From NCBI GenBank assembly GCA_026873275.1, contig JANTUC010000003.1:496001-560000 (forward strand): a stretch of 64,000 nucleotides of DNA, in the 5' to 3' direction. The notes below the pieces were generated by a model. It was not told the origin of the DNA. It made no database searches and was given only the letters and a program-made list of their open reading frames with translations. Both the position numbers and the translations under genes were made by a program. Positions 1 through 11,783 of the stretch are shown here, one piece after another. The DNA is from Pseudopithomyces maydicus (Eukaryota > Ascomycota > Dothideomycetes > Pleosporales > Didymosphaeriaceae). Numbering within the stretch: the first letter of the stretch is position 1; the number at the start of each line of letters is the position of its first letter.

Positions 1-609
1 TTGTACCCATGCCCGCATGCTAACCTTTGCTCCCGGCCACCAGTCAAGCGGCGGTCTACGGAACGAACCCGACCTCACTCGTCCGCCCATCTGCCTTGCG
101 CAGTGTTCCCAACTGTAAGTAATCCTTCCTTGGAGCTTTGCGACCGCGTCCACCATGCGTGGCTCCCCTGGGGGCGGCGATGCTGCTGTGCGAGTGCTTC
201 GGCGCTGCCTTTGCCTGGCTCCTGGCAACCCGGGCGGTGACCAGAGCACCAAGCAGCAGCCACTCGAACCCAGCCCTCGTACGCCCTCTATCCAAACCAC
301 ATTGCACTCCATCCTTCGCAATTGCGCATCGGATGCTAATCGGTACCGCTTCAGATCACACCCCCTCGTCTCGTCCCAGCTCTCCGTCGCTCCGAGTCTT
401 TGCGACACCGGCTGGATCGGCCCAGCGCTCTATCGCCGCATACCGCACTCGTCGCATAGCATTCCCCCTTATACACTCAATACCGCAATCCGACTGCCAC
501 TATCGAGTGGAAAAATATCCGCTGCCACCGTCGATACCACACTTTGCTGTTCGAGGGTTCCAGGGTGGACCCACAGCACAACCGCACACCATTGGTGTCA
601 GAGCACATC
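1..609 (+). other. Upstream region and probable 5' UTR of the Zn2Cys6 gene
   Basis: No convincing gene here. Several short reading frames cross the region in both directions, but none has a recognisable domain or a fungal-looking start context. It is C-rich on the + strand, with CT-rich patches at about 310-420 typical of fungal 5' leaders. The chosen start of the next gene is the ATG at 610. Confidence 0.5.
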
Positions 610-2566
610 ATGAACCACCACGGCAGTGAGACCACCATGATGGACATATACCCGAGCACGGAGACTGGCTCGGCCCACGATTCGCTGTCGCCGACCAAAT
701 CACCCCAGCCCAAGCAGGTATCGTTTGAGCTGCTGCTTCTGCCTCAGTCACCGCAGCACAAAGCTCGTCTCCCCATGCGTGTGAATATCTATCCGCACGA
801 TACGACAGATTCCATCATCACAACTGTCAAGAACTTCTATGGCCTCTATGAGCGCAAAGGAGTCGTCTTCGAAGACCGTCAAGGTAACACCTTGATTGCG
901 CGCTATGAGAATTTCTCACACAACATGGTCGTTTACGTCCGCGTAACTGCAGAGGACCCAGATATCGATGAGTACCAGTCCGTTTCTCATCATTCCCTGT
1001 CCCCTCGTCGCCCGCGACTGGACGAAGCCTTCCAGATGCTTCCCCCACTCTGGCCAGGCATGTCCGACAGAGCGAGTCGCCTCAGCCGGGTCGCGGTCGG
1101 CGCAGTGCTTCAGCAATCTCCCACACTAAACGCATCCGTGGTGCTGCGAAGAGCCGTGGGCCCAGCTCCCATGGCAGCTTTGCGGACGCCAACGGAGATG
1201 CCAACGCCTACAGCGACAGCGAGAATGGTGACGCTTCTGTGACCAGCTCCCGTCGTTCAAGGAAAGAGCAGGTTGCCAGTGCTGAGATCAGCGTTGACAA
1301 CATCGTTGAGGGTGGCCGTCGCAAGCGAGCTAAGTTCGACAGCTCTGTGAGTACATCTTATCCAAGTATATATCTTGGATGCAGAACTAACACGCCGTCT
1401 CCTCTCAGGAGCTCCCTCTGTTCGTACCTCCTCAAGTACCTATGACCGCGTCTCTATCTTCGGTATCGCCGCAAAGACGTATCAGCGGCAACAATGTCGT
1501 ATCTCCTTACTCCATGAACAACCAGCAGACGTTCGCTTATGCCTATCCTCTCCAGTCGCCCCAGAACTATAACCAGGGTGACACCACCTATCTCCACGGT
1601 CTAGCCACCCCATATTCTACTTCGAATGGGCAGGTTCAAGGTTATAGATCACGCACCCGTGGTAATACACAAGGAGGACCTTATCGTCAGGGTGGGGCAC
1701 CGGGAGGCATCATGCCTACTCCGGACCCTACGTTGGGCAGCATCAGTGTCATCTCCGATGAGGATGTGGCTCGCCAGCTGATGCGATTGGGTGATGCCTC
1801 CAACTTCTCTACGCATGGACGTACGTCCACCTCGACGCTTGACGACGCGTTGAGCGGAAAGGCAGAGGTCGCATCCTCCAGCGAGGAGAGCGATGATGGC
1901 AGCGACATGGAGCAGGAGCTTCCACCGCTTCCCTTCAATGTGAACCACCACCACGGTGCCATGGGAGACGCTGTCCGTGCATACGAGAGCGCCGACAGCA
2001 GTGTGGACGACTACGATGACAACAGAGACGATTCATTCAAGGGCGAGAGCGACGAGATTGTGCCTGACGAGCACCACGACCATTTCCAGCTGCATGTGGC
2101 CAAGTCTCGCGGATCTGTCTCAAGCAAGTCCGGCTACCCTGGCAAGCCTCGTGCTCTTTCCAAATCCAAGAGCAAGGTTGCGAAGGCGCCCATGTCCCCA
2201 ACCTCGCTTCCCCCACAGTCACGCAAGACATCGAGTGCTTCGACCAATGGTCAGAATCCTCTGGGCGTGGATGAAGAGGACCTGTCCTCGAAGCCCCGCT
2301 GCCAGCGTTGCCGCAAGAGCAAGAAGGGTTGCGATCGCCAGCGCCCATGCGGACGTTGCAAGGATGCCGGCATTGGTATCGAAGGTTGCATCAGCGAGGA
2401 TGAGGGCAACGGCAGAAAAGGCCGCTATGGACGGCACATGGGTGTTCCCATCAAGAAGCCCATGGATCCCCCGTCGCTGCACGACCATATCCACGCGCCC
2501 ATTGCCACAAATGGCTTTCTGATGGACAGCAGCACGAACGATAAGAGCAAGAAGAGGAAGCGGTAG
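610..2566 (+). CDS. Zn2Cys6 transcription-factor-like protein with a C-terminal zinc cluster
   Basis: Probable nuclear regulator of about 631 residues. Exons are 610-1346 and 1409-2566; the intron runs GTGAGT to CTCTCAG at phase 0. The N-terminal part contains a conserved fungal block (RVNIYPHDTTDSI, then VKNFYGLY and FEDRQGNTLIARYENF) that I recognise from Pezizomycotina C6 proteins without a firm name. The zinc cluster, at nt 2300-2390, has spacing C-x2-C-x6-C-x5-C-x2-C-x9-C and lies near the C terminus, not the usual N terminus. The last residues (KKRKR) resemble a nuclear localisation signal. The reading frame shifts between about 1040 and 1083: one extra C in the C5 run at 1042-1046 joins LPP to the frame that reads SESPQPGRGRRSAS. 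Target genes are unknown. Confidence 0.8.
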
Positions 2567-3114
2567 CGTCCAAGTCGTCCATCCTTGGAGCTCAGTGTTT
2601 CTCAAAGTCCTGGGAAAATCGGCGTTCTGCTACACACAAATGGGGGTACTGCTTCTCCAATCCTTCAGAGCTGACCTTTACGACGTCGGGATGTCTCTCG
2701 TCTCGTCTTATCCTATCCTTTCTCGGAACTGCTTCCAAGGCGCCTTTTCTTTGTCTGACCGTTGCATCTTGATTTGCTGAGCGCACATCATTTTGGATAG
2801 CGCTGGAGCGATGCCGTCTCCAATCCATTCCTTTCCGTCTCATCTCTCGAAGGCATGCATTCATTCCTGGGCGTCTTTCACCGAATGGCACTGCAGAATG
2901 GTGGCTTCAAATTGTCTCTCTTTACCTTCCTTTTTTTCTTCTGGCTTTACGGGTGGGTGGGGGGCAGGACTTGGGAGTGTGGGTTAGACAGGTTGGACAG
3001 GTTGGCACGGGCGGGGTGTATGGAGAATATGGGGGTCCGATTTCGTTGTTGGTTCAACTGCTTTTCTTCCCACGGATGTTTGGCACAGTAGCGATATTTA
3101 GTTCACGATATTGA
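2567..3114. other. 3' flank of the Zn2Cys6 gene, no gene seen
   Basis: Pyrimidine-rich sequence with T runs near 2930-2940, consistent with a 3' UTR and terminator zone. No reading frame with a family signature on either strand. Confidence 0.5.
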
Positions 3115-3159
3115 ATGACTATGCTAGTGCAAGATGTATCAGTTCACAAAGGGCTAGTG

Positions 3160-3352
3160 ACAGGTGAAGGTGAAGGTGAAGGTGAAGATGAAAGTGAAAG
3201 TGAAAGTGAAAGTGAAGATTATAATAATAATATTAGTGAAGGTGAAGGTGATCGTGATAGTGATCTTGATATTAATATTAATAGTAATAGTGATGTTAAT
3301 AGTGATGTTAATAGTAATGTTGATAGTAATGTTAATAGTGCCTATACTGAGG
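3160..3352 (+). repeat. Hexanucleotide-type low-complexity tandem repeat
   Basis: Tandem GGTGAA/AGTGAA units (3163-3245) pass into related degenerate GATAGT/AATAGT/GATGTT units (to about 3350). Because the unit is a multiple of three with no stop, the + strand stays open in two frames (3115-3375 and 3164-3421), giving Glu/Ser/Asp/Asn-rich translations. I read this as a microsatellite and not as a coding gene, although a low-complexity peptide cannot be excluded. Confidence 0.8.
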
Positions 3353-3375
3353 ATAGTAGCGAGGGTGATGAGTGA

Positions 3376-4004
3376 TGGGCGGTCGATCGACTGCCACGTT
3401 CAGCTGTCGTCTTGTATGTAGGGCGGGTCGGCGTGCTCAACGGCAGATGGTGTGACTCCTCGGCTATGACTTGCATCCAGATGGCTCGCGTCTCTCAACA
3501 AGCTGCTGGCCACGCTGCAGGCGGGCGGCGGCTCACAAGCGCGGAGCTATTTCCGGACACGTTGGGGCCACGGGCAGTTCGTCCAAGGCCAAAGGTTAAA
3601 CGGCGCCGGGCGGGGCAGGGCTGGGTACCTGTGGCTGGCCTCGCGACGCTAGACTGCAAGGCGGCGAGGCGTCACGATGGGTGGCTGTGTCCCTTCTGGC
3701 ACGGGCTGGAGGTAGGGCCGTGAATCCTGCCCTCGTATTACTGCTGCCCCGGGGAGGAGTCCCACCAGCCAGCCTGCTGCCCTGTGCTGTGACGACGGTT
3801 GGGAAGTGGAACATGTCAGGCTGTGCCCCGGCAGCGTCGTGGGGTCGGCTTTCTGTTGCACCGTTCCCCTACCACCTGCACCTCGCTGTCCTCTGTGTCC
3901 CCTCCGGACAGAGACCACAACCCTGAGCCCACCCGGCTACCGTACACCCGGCTGTCGTCCACCCGGCTCCCATCCTTCTCTTCCTGCAGGGAGACGAGCA
4001 CACC
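3376..4004. other. Upstream region of the transglutaminase-like gene
   Basis: GC-rich intergenic DNA with short overlapping reading frames but no recognisable product. CT-rich leader sequence (3930-3995) directly precedes the ATG at 4005, in the context CACACC-ATG-GC. Confidence 0.45.
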
Positions 4005-6147
4005 ATGGCCGCCTCGATCAAGGACCGTATTGCTGCGCTCAACATCGAGCAGGTGCACGCTCCCTCGCCCACCTCGCGCCCAACATACTCGTACGAACAA
4101 GCAACCACCACCAAGAAGAAGCCCCCGCCTCCTCCGCCGTCGCAGAGGCCGCCCGCTGCCCGACATGCCACCGTGAACAACCCACCAGTCTACGATGCGC
4201 CCACCTCGACCCGCCAGTCGTGCAACCAGCCCGCACCCGCACAGCCAGAAGCACCCAGGAAGTCGCCCGCACTCCCCCGCGCCCGCCTGCTCGAAACAAG
4301 CAGCCCCCAAGCCTGCCGCCGCGTCAACCCTCGCAGGCTGGGAGCTTGCGCAGGAGCAACTCCAAAGAATCAATCGCCTCGATAGCCACCAACGCGTCCA
4401 GCATATCACACCTCTCGCTCGACTCGGTCAAGACGACAACTAGCAATGGCACCGGCCGTATGTACACCGTCCGCGCTCCGGCATACGATCCCACGTCTCT
4501 CCCTCCGCTGCCGGCAAGAAAGACCGAGGACCCCAAGCAGAATAGCTCCATCAAGAAAGCCATGCGCTCGAACGCCGATGTATACAGTCCGAAGGCATTG
4601 CCGCCCCAATTGCCTTCGCGGACACCGCCCCCGCAGTTGCCTTCGCGCGCTTCCCCGCCGCAACTGCCTTCCCGACCAGGGCTTCCAGCACGGCCTGGCT
4701 CCAAAGTCAACGGTGTGGAGAAAGATCATGAAGAGAAGCCGAGGAGACTGCCTCCGCCGAACCCAAGGCCTGCGTTAGAGTTAGGCTTCAACAACGTAGC
4801 AAAGCCCCCACCGGTACCGTCAGCCAGACCTAGCCCAAATGAACGCGTTGAAAGCGCGCCCCCGCCTATCCCGCTTTCGTCGAGACCAAACTTGGACGCT
4901 ATCATGGCTTCGAAGCCAAAGCCTGGATCTGTAGGTATTTTCTTGCGAGCTGTTGGCCTTTTTGTTACCTGCCATGGTCCAAAACATGCTCTCATTCGTT
5001 GACGGAATGGAGCTAACTTTTCACAGGTGCCTGCTTCGTGTCTCATTTGCCGTGATTTCTCTGCGCCAGATCAACACGCTGCCCAATTCCCTCGAACTAC
5101 GCTGCCGTCTTCTGATGTAGCATGGCTGGCAACACAGCTGACTGCCCCGTTTCCCTCTCCAACAGACAAGGCGCGCGCGATCTTCACTTGGTTGCATCAT
5201 AATGTGGACTATGACTGCCACTCCTTTTTCTCGGGCAATGTCTCACACGCTACTCCAGAAAGGACTATGTCAACCGGTCTGGCGGTTTGCGCAGGTTACG
5301 CTGGATTGTTCGCTGCTTTGGCTCTCAAGGCTGGCTTAGAAGCTGTTGTGGTTGGGGGAAGTGGCAAAGGATTTGGTCACTCGCCCCTGAAGCCTGGCGA
5401 ACCGGTTCCGCCATTCAAAAGTAACCATGCATGGAATGCAGTGCGCATTGACAACGGCCAGTGGAAGCTGATCGACGCTTGCTGGGGCGCTGGCAATGTG
5501 TCTGGTAGCAACTACGACAGGCACTTCAAGCCTTCCCAGTTCACAAAAAGTAACGTTGATTTTGGAGCCACTCACTATCCTGAAAATCAAGACTACTTGT
5601 TCCGCGAAGATGGGCGGGTAATCTCATGGGAAGAGTATTGTATGGACGATGCTGGCGAGCGAGTACTAGTATATGGCAAGACTGAAGGTGAATTTGGCAT
5701 CAGCGGGCGAACCTTCCAGCCTCCTATGAAGCATGTTAAGGTGCACGATCCCCAAGATCCTGTCATCAGATTCCAGTTCGCAGTCGGGTGTGTTCACTGG
5801 GACCATGAGCGGCATGGCAAAGTACGTAGTCTTACATGTCCTTCAAACCCCATTTTCACGATTTGAGCTAACTGTACTTATAGGGCAAACCCTATGTTCT
5901 GACCCTCAACATCGGCGGTCGTGATGGACGAAACTCGCAACATATACCTCTCAACACGGACGGGAAGAGCTGGTGGGTGGACATAAACCGCATCGACTTA
6001 GGTGCCCCCGGGCAGAAGATTAATGTTTGCGCCATCACCATGTTCGACAATAAGGATGGAAGAGGCCTTCGTGTCGACCAGTTCAAAGCGAAACAGGGGA
6101 AGGTTGCAAGTAAATGGGAGTACATCTGCTGCTGGGAGCTGGTGTAA
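4005..6147 (+). CDS. Transglutaminase-like (Cyk3-type) proline-rich protein
   Basis: About 661 residues in three exons (4005-4930, 5027-5821, 5884-6147), both introns at phase 0. The first exon encodes a disordered region with polyproline SH3-ligand motifs (KKKPPPPPP; repeated PPQLPSR). Exons 2-3 carry a transglutaminase-core-like domain: the Cys is in STGLAVCAGYA, the His in SNHAWNAV and the Asp in WKLIDACWG. Fungal members related to Cyk3 act at the cytokinetic ring, probably as scaffolds; activity is not assumed. Oddity: the frame breaks at the C5 run 4274-4278. One added C gives ALPPRPPARNKQPP and makes the exon lengths a whole number of codons. Confidence 0.85.
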
Positions 6148-6768
6148 TATGACACGAGGAAGCATTCTGGGGATACGCATCGTTCATTTGGATGGTTATA
6201 CATGACGACTGTGTTTCTCGACACGACACAATATTTGCACATTTGGATACCCTAGGAATTTATTTGCGGTGGGATATGGGATATGGAATTTGAGATACTT
6301 TAATAGGCTTTTGTCCAATGTTTTCAGACTTTGCATGGGAAAGCGATGACGAATACTGTGGTTATCGGACGATGTTTGATCTTTGTGGCACTTGGGGAAT
6401 TGCATTTTAAAAAGTAATTCATATACGCATCAAAGGACACCTAAACGGGTATTGAGAAGAGCTACTGTTCCTTCTACAGATGCTTGAAACAAAATCAACC
6501 GACTCGGCCATCCCCAGTGGTATGTGAGACCTTTTCACCGCAATAATTGGTAGGCCGGGGAAGGTGCTACACGTGACGTAAGGCTTGGCGGTAGCTGCGG
6601 TACGCGAAATGTTGTAGAGCTTCGGAAACGAAGACGGTAGGACGCGCCGTCACTTTCTCCTCCACACGATCCGCCACCTCCTCCACCGCTTCCACGGTAC
6701 CCCTCCCATACCCCTCTTATACCTCTCGAGCATGCTTTGCACCCCTTTGTAATTTGCCATTCGCGATC
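6148..6768. other. Intergenic region: 3' UTR and EDC3 promoter
   Basis: The first half is AT-rich, consistent with a 3' end. The second half is a CT-rich leader. No supported gene. Confidence 0.5.
6570..6580. promoter_or_regulatory. CACGTG/TGACGTA composite site upstream of EDC3
   Basis: A CACGTG core overlaps TGACGTA, 190-200 bp before the EDC3 start. These match bHLH (Cbf1-like) and bZIP/CRE-like binding cores of fungi. Function is inferred from motif and position only. Confidence 0.3.
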
Positions 6769-9199
6769 ATGGCGACTGCACTTATTGGCATTTCTGTAAC
6801 GGTTACCCTGCAGAATCCACCGAACACGGTAGTTGAGGGTCTGGTAGCAAATGTGAACCCGCAGACGTCGACGCTGACATTGCAGAATGGTGAGCCTTTC
6901 CCGACTAATGCACACAATAACCATCACTAAAGCGCCGTTTAGTTTTCTTCCCAGCGTCTGGACATCGCCTGAGCAGCTATCATGTAGAGGGGCACGCGAT
7001 CGCTGACATTAAGGTCAACCACGCTGCGCCTGCTCAACAACCGCAGCATGCGCCTCCGCCTCCCCAGCAGCAACCCGCATACCCTCCATATCCTCATAAT
7101 GTTCACGCGCCAGCACCCGCGCCTCCTGCCATGCGCCCTGCGCCGCCGCCTTTCGAGGACCCCGCCATCGTGAGCATGGGCAAGAGGACCTCAGCCGCTC
7201 CGACTCCAGCCCAGGCGCCCTCTGGTCCGCCTCAGGAAGCCCCCGCCACGCCTATGAAGCCTATGGTAGCACCGAGCACTGCGTCTTTGACCAAGAATAC
7301 CTCGCCGTTTGTAGGCCCAGCGAAGCAGCGCAGTGTCAGAAAACCAAGCGCGGCCACGTTGGAAGGACCTTTCTCGTCGTTGGACATTGCTGATGCGGAG
7401 GAATTGGACAGCGATGACAAGACTGTACAGCCTGGTCTACGCAGGGCCAGCATCAACAAGACTCGTAGCGGGAAACCAATGGACGATGCAGGTGCGCACC
7501 CAACCAAGAGCGAAGAAAATAGCAAGCGGACTAGACGCGGTGGAAAGTCTCGCAAGAAAGAGGTTGCAGCGCAAGAGAGACGTAATGGCACGGATCTTAA
7601 TTCCCCGCCAGATGCGCGCAAAACGTATGTGACTTTTCTAGCGTCTTGAGAGAGAACCAATAATTGACCATGTGCAGAAAAGGTAATGGTTGGAGGCAGA
7701 CCCCCATGCTGCAAGATCCGGAACCCCAGACAAGGACACCGGGTCTCATTGGTGGTAGAATCGGAATACAGGCAGCCAATGCTTCAAACCGCAAGACACG
7801 ACGCCAGCGAGCAATGGATGCTACCAACGGATGGGCTACCGAAGATGCGACTGATATCCAAGATCTTCCGGAATTCGATTTTGCCGGTAACTTGTCCAAG
7901 TTCGACAAGCGTACTGTCTTCGACCAGATACGGAATGAAGACACAACGGCAGATGAGGATCGTTTGGTCAGCTTCAACCGTTTAGCAAGACCTGGTACTC
8001 ATGGTGGAAAGAACTTGCACCCTACTGAAAACGTCCTCGATGGTCGTAAGATTAAGAGTGCTTCCAATTCAAGCTCGGACGAAGACTTGTCAGATTTCGG
8101 CAGCGGGCGCAATTCGAGAAGAGCCATGTCACGGGCATCACTGATTCGAGTGCCTACCCGGCAAGGTAGTGGTATTCAAGGCGAAATCGATACACAGAGT
8201 CATGCCGGCGCGCCAGCACTTCTATCCCGCGCCGCCAACCGCTCCTTGATGAACCGCCCCATACAATATGCCTCCTCATCACACGCCACCGGCAGCCCCA
8301 AACTCGGTCGCATAAACACTCCTCCAGACTCGCCCCTTCTCGATACCACCTCAAAGAGCTGTCTACAACTCGCCAGCACAAACCGCAAGTGCCACACCAT
8401 CACCCCAGGCGGCATGCTCGCCGTCGAGGAGGTCGCAGAAGTAGAATACGGCCTCACAGAGGAAATCATGGCCGAGAACGCCGGCCGCGGCATCGCCGAA
8501 GTCGCCCTCTCCGCCATCAACCCCGGTGGCCGCCGCCTCGCCCGCGACAACCCCAATGCCCGCCCCGTCATCGTCGTCCTGGCAGGGAACCACCGCGGAG
8601 GCGCCCGCGCCATCGCCGCAGCAAGGCATCTCCATGCCCGCGGGCCAAAGGTCATGGTCGCGTTGTTGGGCTTCGAGCGCAACGCGGATTGGGACCGCGA
8701 CGTCAGGAAGCAGGTTGATCTCTTCAAGAAATTCGGCGGCAGCGTCCGCGCGTGGTCCGACACGGAAGATGCCCTCAAGCGCCTTCAGGCTCCCCCCGAG
8801 CTCATCATCGACGCCCTGCTCGGCCGCCACCGCGAGTTCGACGCCCTGGGCGACGAGGACCGCCGCACCACGCTGGGCGTCGTCGGCTGGGCGAACAAGT
8901 CCCGCGCTGCGGTCCTCGCCGTCGAGACGCCCTCCGGCGTGGGCGGATCCACGGGCGAGGTCGCGATCCTGGAGGGAGAGCCGCTCGAGGTGCGCGCCAA
9001 GTACATCGTGTGTCTTGGGGCGCCGCGATCGGGACTGCTCAAGGCGCTGCAGAACGGCGCGGGGAGGGATCCCAGGTGGGCGATTTGGGTGGTGGATATC
9101 GGGGTGAATCGGCCGTGGAGGAATGCAGGTGTGGGTGGGGGTAAGGGGATTAAGTTTGGGGAGGGGTGGGCGGTGCAGGTGGAGTTTGTGGAGAGCTGA
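6769..9199 (+). CDS. EDC3: Enhancer of mRNA-decapping protein 3
   Basis: P-body scaffold that activates the Dcp1-Dcp2 decapping enzyme in the cytoplasm. 770 residues in three exons: 6769-6889, 6955-7624, 7678-9199. Exon 1 and early exon 2 encode the divergent Lsm domain (start ALIGISVTVTLQNPP; later SGHRLSSYHVEG). A Pro/Gln-rich linker follows. The FDF segment is around EFDFAGNLSKFDKRTVFDQI, and the C-terminal half is a YjeF-N Rossmann domain (VIVVLAGNHRGG; ELIIDALLG). The order Lsm-FDF-YjeF_N is diagnostic for EDC3. Splice phases 1 and 2 join cleanly. The end of the gene is strongly GC3-biased compared with its start. Confidence 0.93.
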
Positions 9200-9591
9200 A
9201 ATGGGTGAGATGCAGGTGAGATGGAATCTGTATGATGAGATGAGATGGGGTGAAGTGGAGAAGGTGAGGGATTATGGATGTATGTCTGCATGGCGCGGCG
9301 TCTGTATGCTTTATGACACTGCATGAATGGTAATGAGATATCACATAGCGAAGGAAAGAAAAGTGCGTTTTCATGTTCATCCGAAGATTCAAAATCGGGG
9401 GTTGGATTGAATTGGATTGGGTTCGGTTTCAATCTAGTACACGTTTAAATGCCCATAGATATCAATCACTTCACCATCCATACTTGTCCAACAAAACAAG
9501 ACGCCGAGATCTGTTTCACTCCCTAGCTCCCATATTTCATTTTTTGCCCAACCGTTTCGAATTCGGATCCACGCCACAGACAGCTTCCCAC
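9200..9591. other. Convergent 3' region between EDC3 and SNU13
   Basis: Both neighbouring genes end here. It contains GAGATG-type imperfect repeats near 9205-9260 and AT-rich stretches; no gene. Confidence 0.5.
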
Positions 9592-10439
9592 TTAGATCTG
9601 CAGACGCTCGACCTTGTCCTTGAGCGACCTGATCTGGCCCATGAGGTCAGACGCCTCGTTGGTGGTGATGCTGCAGGCGATGACGGGACGGGAGACACCG
9701 CAGGCGCGGCCCAGCTAATTCACGTTAGCGAATGTATTCCACCACTGATTGTTCGGGAGAAGGGAACGTACAGCCATCTTGCTGGGGACGTATACGTAGG
9801 GGACGTTCTTGTCCTCGCAGAGAAGGGGCAGGTGGAGGAGGATGGCGAGCGGGCTGGTGTCGGCGGCCAGGATGATGAGTTCTGAGTAGGGAGTTAGATA
9901 TCTTGGTGTGGACGAGAGGGAGAGAGGGAAGGCTTACCAGCAACACCACGGTTCAGAGTCTTGGTGGCTGGGGTTGGTTAGCTACTGTTTGAGTGGGTGG
10001 GCTTGTTGTCCTCGTCGGTGCCTGCTCTGTTTTCGGCCACGGCGCAAAGCGCAAAGCGGAATGCTTGAGTTGTGTTGGGATATGAGCTCAGTGGTGTTCC
10101 AGATCTTTTCCACACAGTGCGCTTCACCATTTTGACCAGTGTCTTTTTCTCCATGATTCCACAAATCAACTCGGGCGTCCGCTATGCACTAATTTTGTGA
10201 CCGAAAACAGACGAGGCGGCGACGAGAATGGTATTATTTTGGAGGGAAGAAAACGGCGTACCTTCGTTAGCACCTAATTTTTATTAGCATCTTTCCAATG
10301 GTTCAATATCTTGTGCTCTGAATAACGCACCCTTCTTGAGCTGACGAGCATGAGTAGACTGCTGAACGAGATCGAGGATCTCAGTAGAGAGAGCCTGATC
10401 GGCCTGGGGCCAGGCAGCGGAGGTATCGTTTTGAGACAT
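9592..10439 (-). CDS. SNU13: Snu13 (15.5K/NHP2L1) RNA-binding protein
   Basis: L7Ae-family kink-turn-binding protein of the U4/U6.U5 tri-snRNP and box C/D snoRNPs, nuclear. 127 residues, matching the family length. Five exons: 10331-10439, 10262-10273, 9938-9967, 9772-9881, 9592-9714. Exon 2 is a 12-nt micro-exon encoding most of GANEA. The product starts MSQNDTSAAWP, then KKGANEATKTLNRG (the RNA-binding core), LIILAADTSP and CEDKNVPYVYV, and ends KVERLQI. All junctions are GT-AG and total 384 nt. A gene predictor with a minimum exon size would misannotate this locus. Confidence 0.95.
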
Positions 10440-10855
10440 TGTGGTGGTAGTAGGGTTCACTGCGATGCTCGCCCGTAGGTTCCTAATGGGAATATTAGTA
10501 AAAAATCCCGAAGAGACTTCTGGAAGTTGAGAAGACCCACACTGCGTTGCTCGCCCGTTCCTTGTTTGCGCGTAGCGTGAAAGTAAGAGTATGAATGGGT
10601 GATGTCCAAAAAGTCTGGCGTTGAACTTTTCGAAAGTTGAGCTCGGACCACTTGGGGCGCGCAATCCGTCTTGGCGCACGTACATCACGTGGCTAAGCTA
10701 GCTCCAGTCCGAGGCGAAGCCTGCACCTCCAGCCATCGTCACCACTGCTCTCCGACAACCTCCTCCGCCAGCAACCAGCCCTCCCCACTCGAAGTCCATC
10801 TCGAACCGACCCGTATCCCACACCAGAAGCGCCGCGAGCTATCAACACATTTACA
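10440..10855. promoter_or_regulatory. Divergent promoter shared by SNU13 and the V-ATPase c gene
   Basis: A 416-bp gap separates the two start codons. A TCACGTG core lies at 10685-10691, near the middle, a common binding core of fungal bHLH factors. Co-regulation of the two housekeeping genes is inference from the layout. Confidence 0.5.
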
Positions 10856-11783
10856 ATGTCCGGTTCCGATCTCTGGTGAGTCCACACCAGCTTTCCTTGG
10901 AGGCACCAGCTCCAGGTTACCTGTTCGATAAGCTGGAGCTCCCCCATGTGCCGGCGCCACCTCCCCAGTCCACTTTTCAATCGTATATAACCTAGAACAA
11001 TCGCTAACATATGTTCTGATAGCCCCGTGTATGCCGTAAGTCGCTCCAACAGCTGCCCGCCTCCTGGCTCGCCGTCTACGTCGGCTCCGCGGCCACATGC
11101 GCCGCGCGCATTAAACGTCTCAAGAACAACGAAAAACAGATTGCTGACGGATGTATAGCCGTTCTTCGGAGCGATGGGCTGCACGTCCGCCATTGTCTTC
11201 ACCTGCTTCGGAGCTGCCTATGGAACTGCCAAGGCTGGTGTCGGTGTTTCCGCCATGGGTGTCCTCCGCCCTGACCTCATCGTCAAGAGTACGTCTCATA
11301 TCATCGCGCCCGCACCATCTACGCTCTTTGTGAGGAGTAGTCAGAGTGTTATCCGGGATAGCTGCATGGCTAGGCAACATGGATGACTGACTTGTTGCAG
11401 ACATTATCCCCGTCGTTATGGCTGGTATCATTGGTATCTACGGCCTCGTCGTCTCTGTCCTGATCTCCAACGACCTTTCGCAAAAGACTTCGCTTTTCCA
11501 GAACTTCATCCAGCTTGGTGCTGGTCTTTCCGTCGGTCTTGCTGGTATGGCTGCTGGTTTCGCCATCGGAATCGTCGGAGATGCTGGTGTACGAGGAACT
11601 GCCCAGCAGCCCAGGTTGTTCGTTGGAATGATTCTTATTCTCATTTTCGCTGAAGTCTTGGGTAAGTTCGATATATCATGGTGTGATCGGCCAACCGAAA
11701 AGCTAATCCAATTCTCAGGTCTTTACGGTCTCATCGTTGCTCTGCTGATGAACTCCCGTGGTTCCACCGCCGAGGCGTGCTAG
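10856..11783 (+). CDS. VMA3: V-type proton ATPase 16-kDa proteolipid subunit c
   Basis: Membrane-rotor subunit of the vacuolar ATPase. 162 residues in five exons: 10856-10875 (20 nt), 11023-11035 (13 nt), 11159-11288, 11401-11661, 11719-11783. Product: MSGSDLCPVYAPFFGAMG, then four hydrophobic helices rich in Gly/Ala. The essential carboxylate is in helix 4 (LILIFAEVLGLYG). The length and MSGSDLCPVYAPFFG start are typical of the c subunit. The two tiny 5' exons are unusual enough to be lost by automatic annotation. The symbol follows the yeast c subunit; c' (VMA11) is less likely from the N terminus. Confidence 0.93.

Noticed and set aside
972..1057. Possible 86-bp intron in the first Zn2Cys6 gene
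   Set aside because: It would also restore the frame, but the donor GTACCA is poor and it removes the SPRRPRLDEAFQMLPP-like segment, which looks conserved; one added C at 1042-1046 is simpler. Not excluded.
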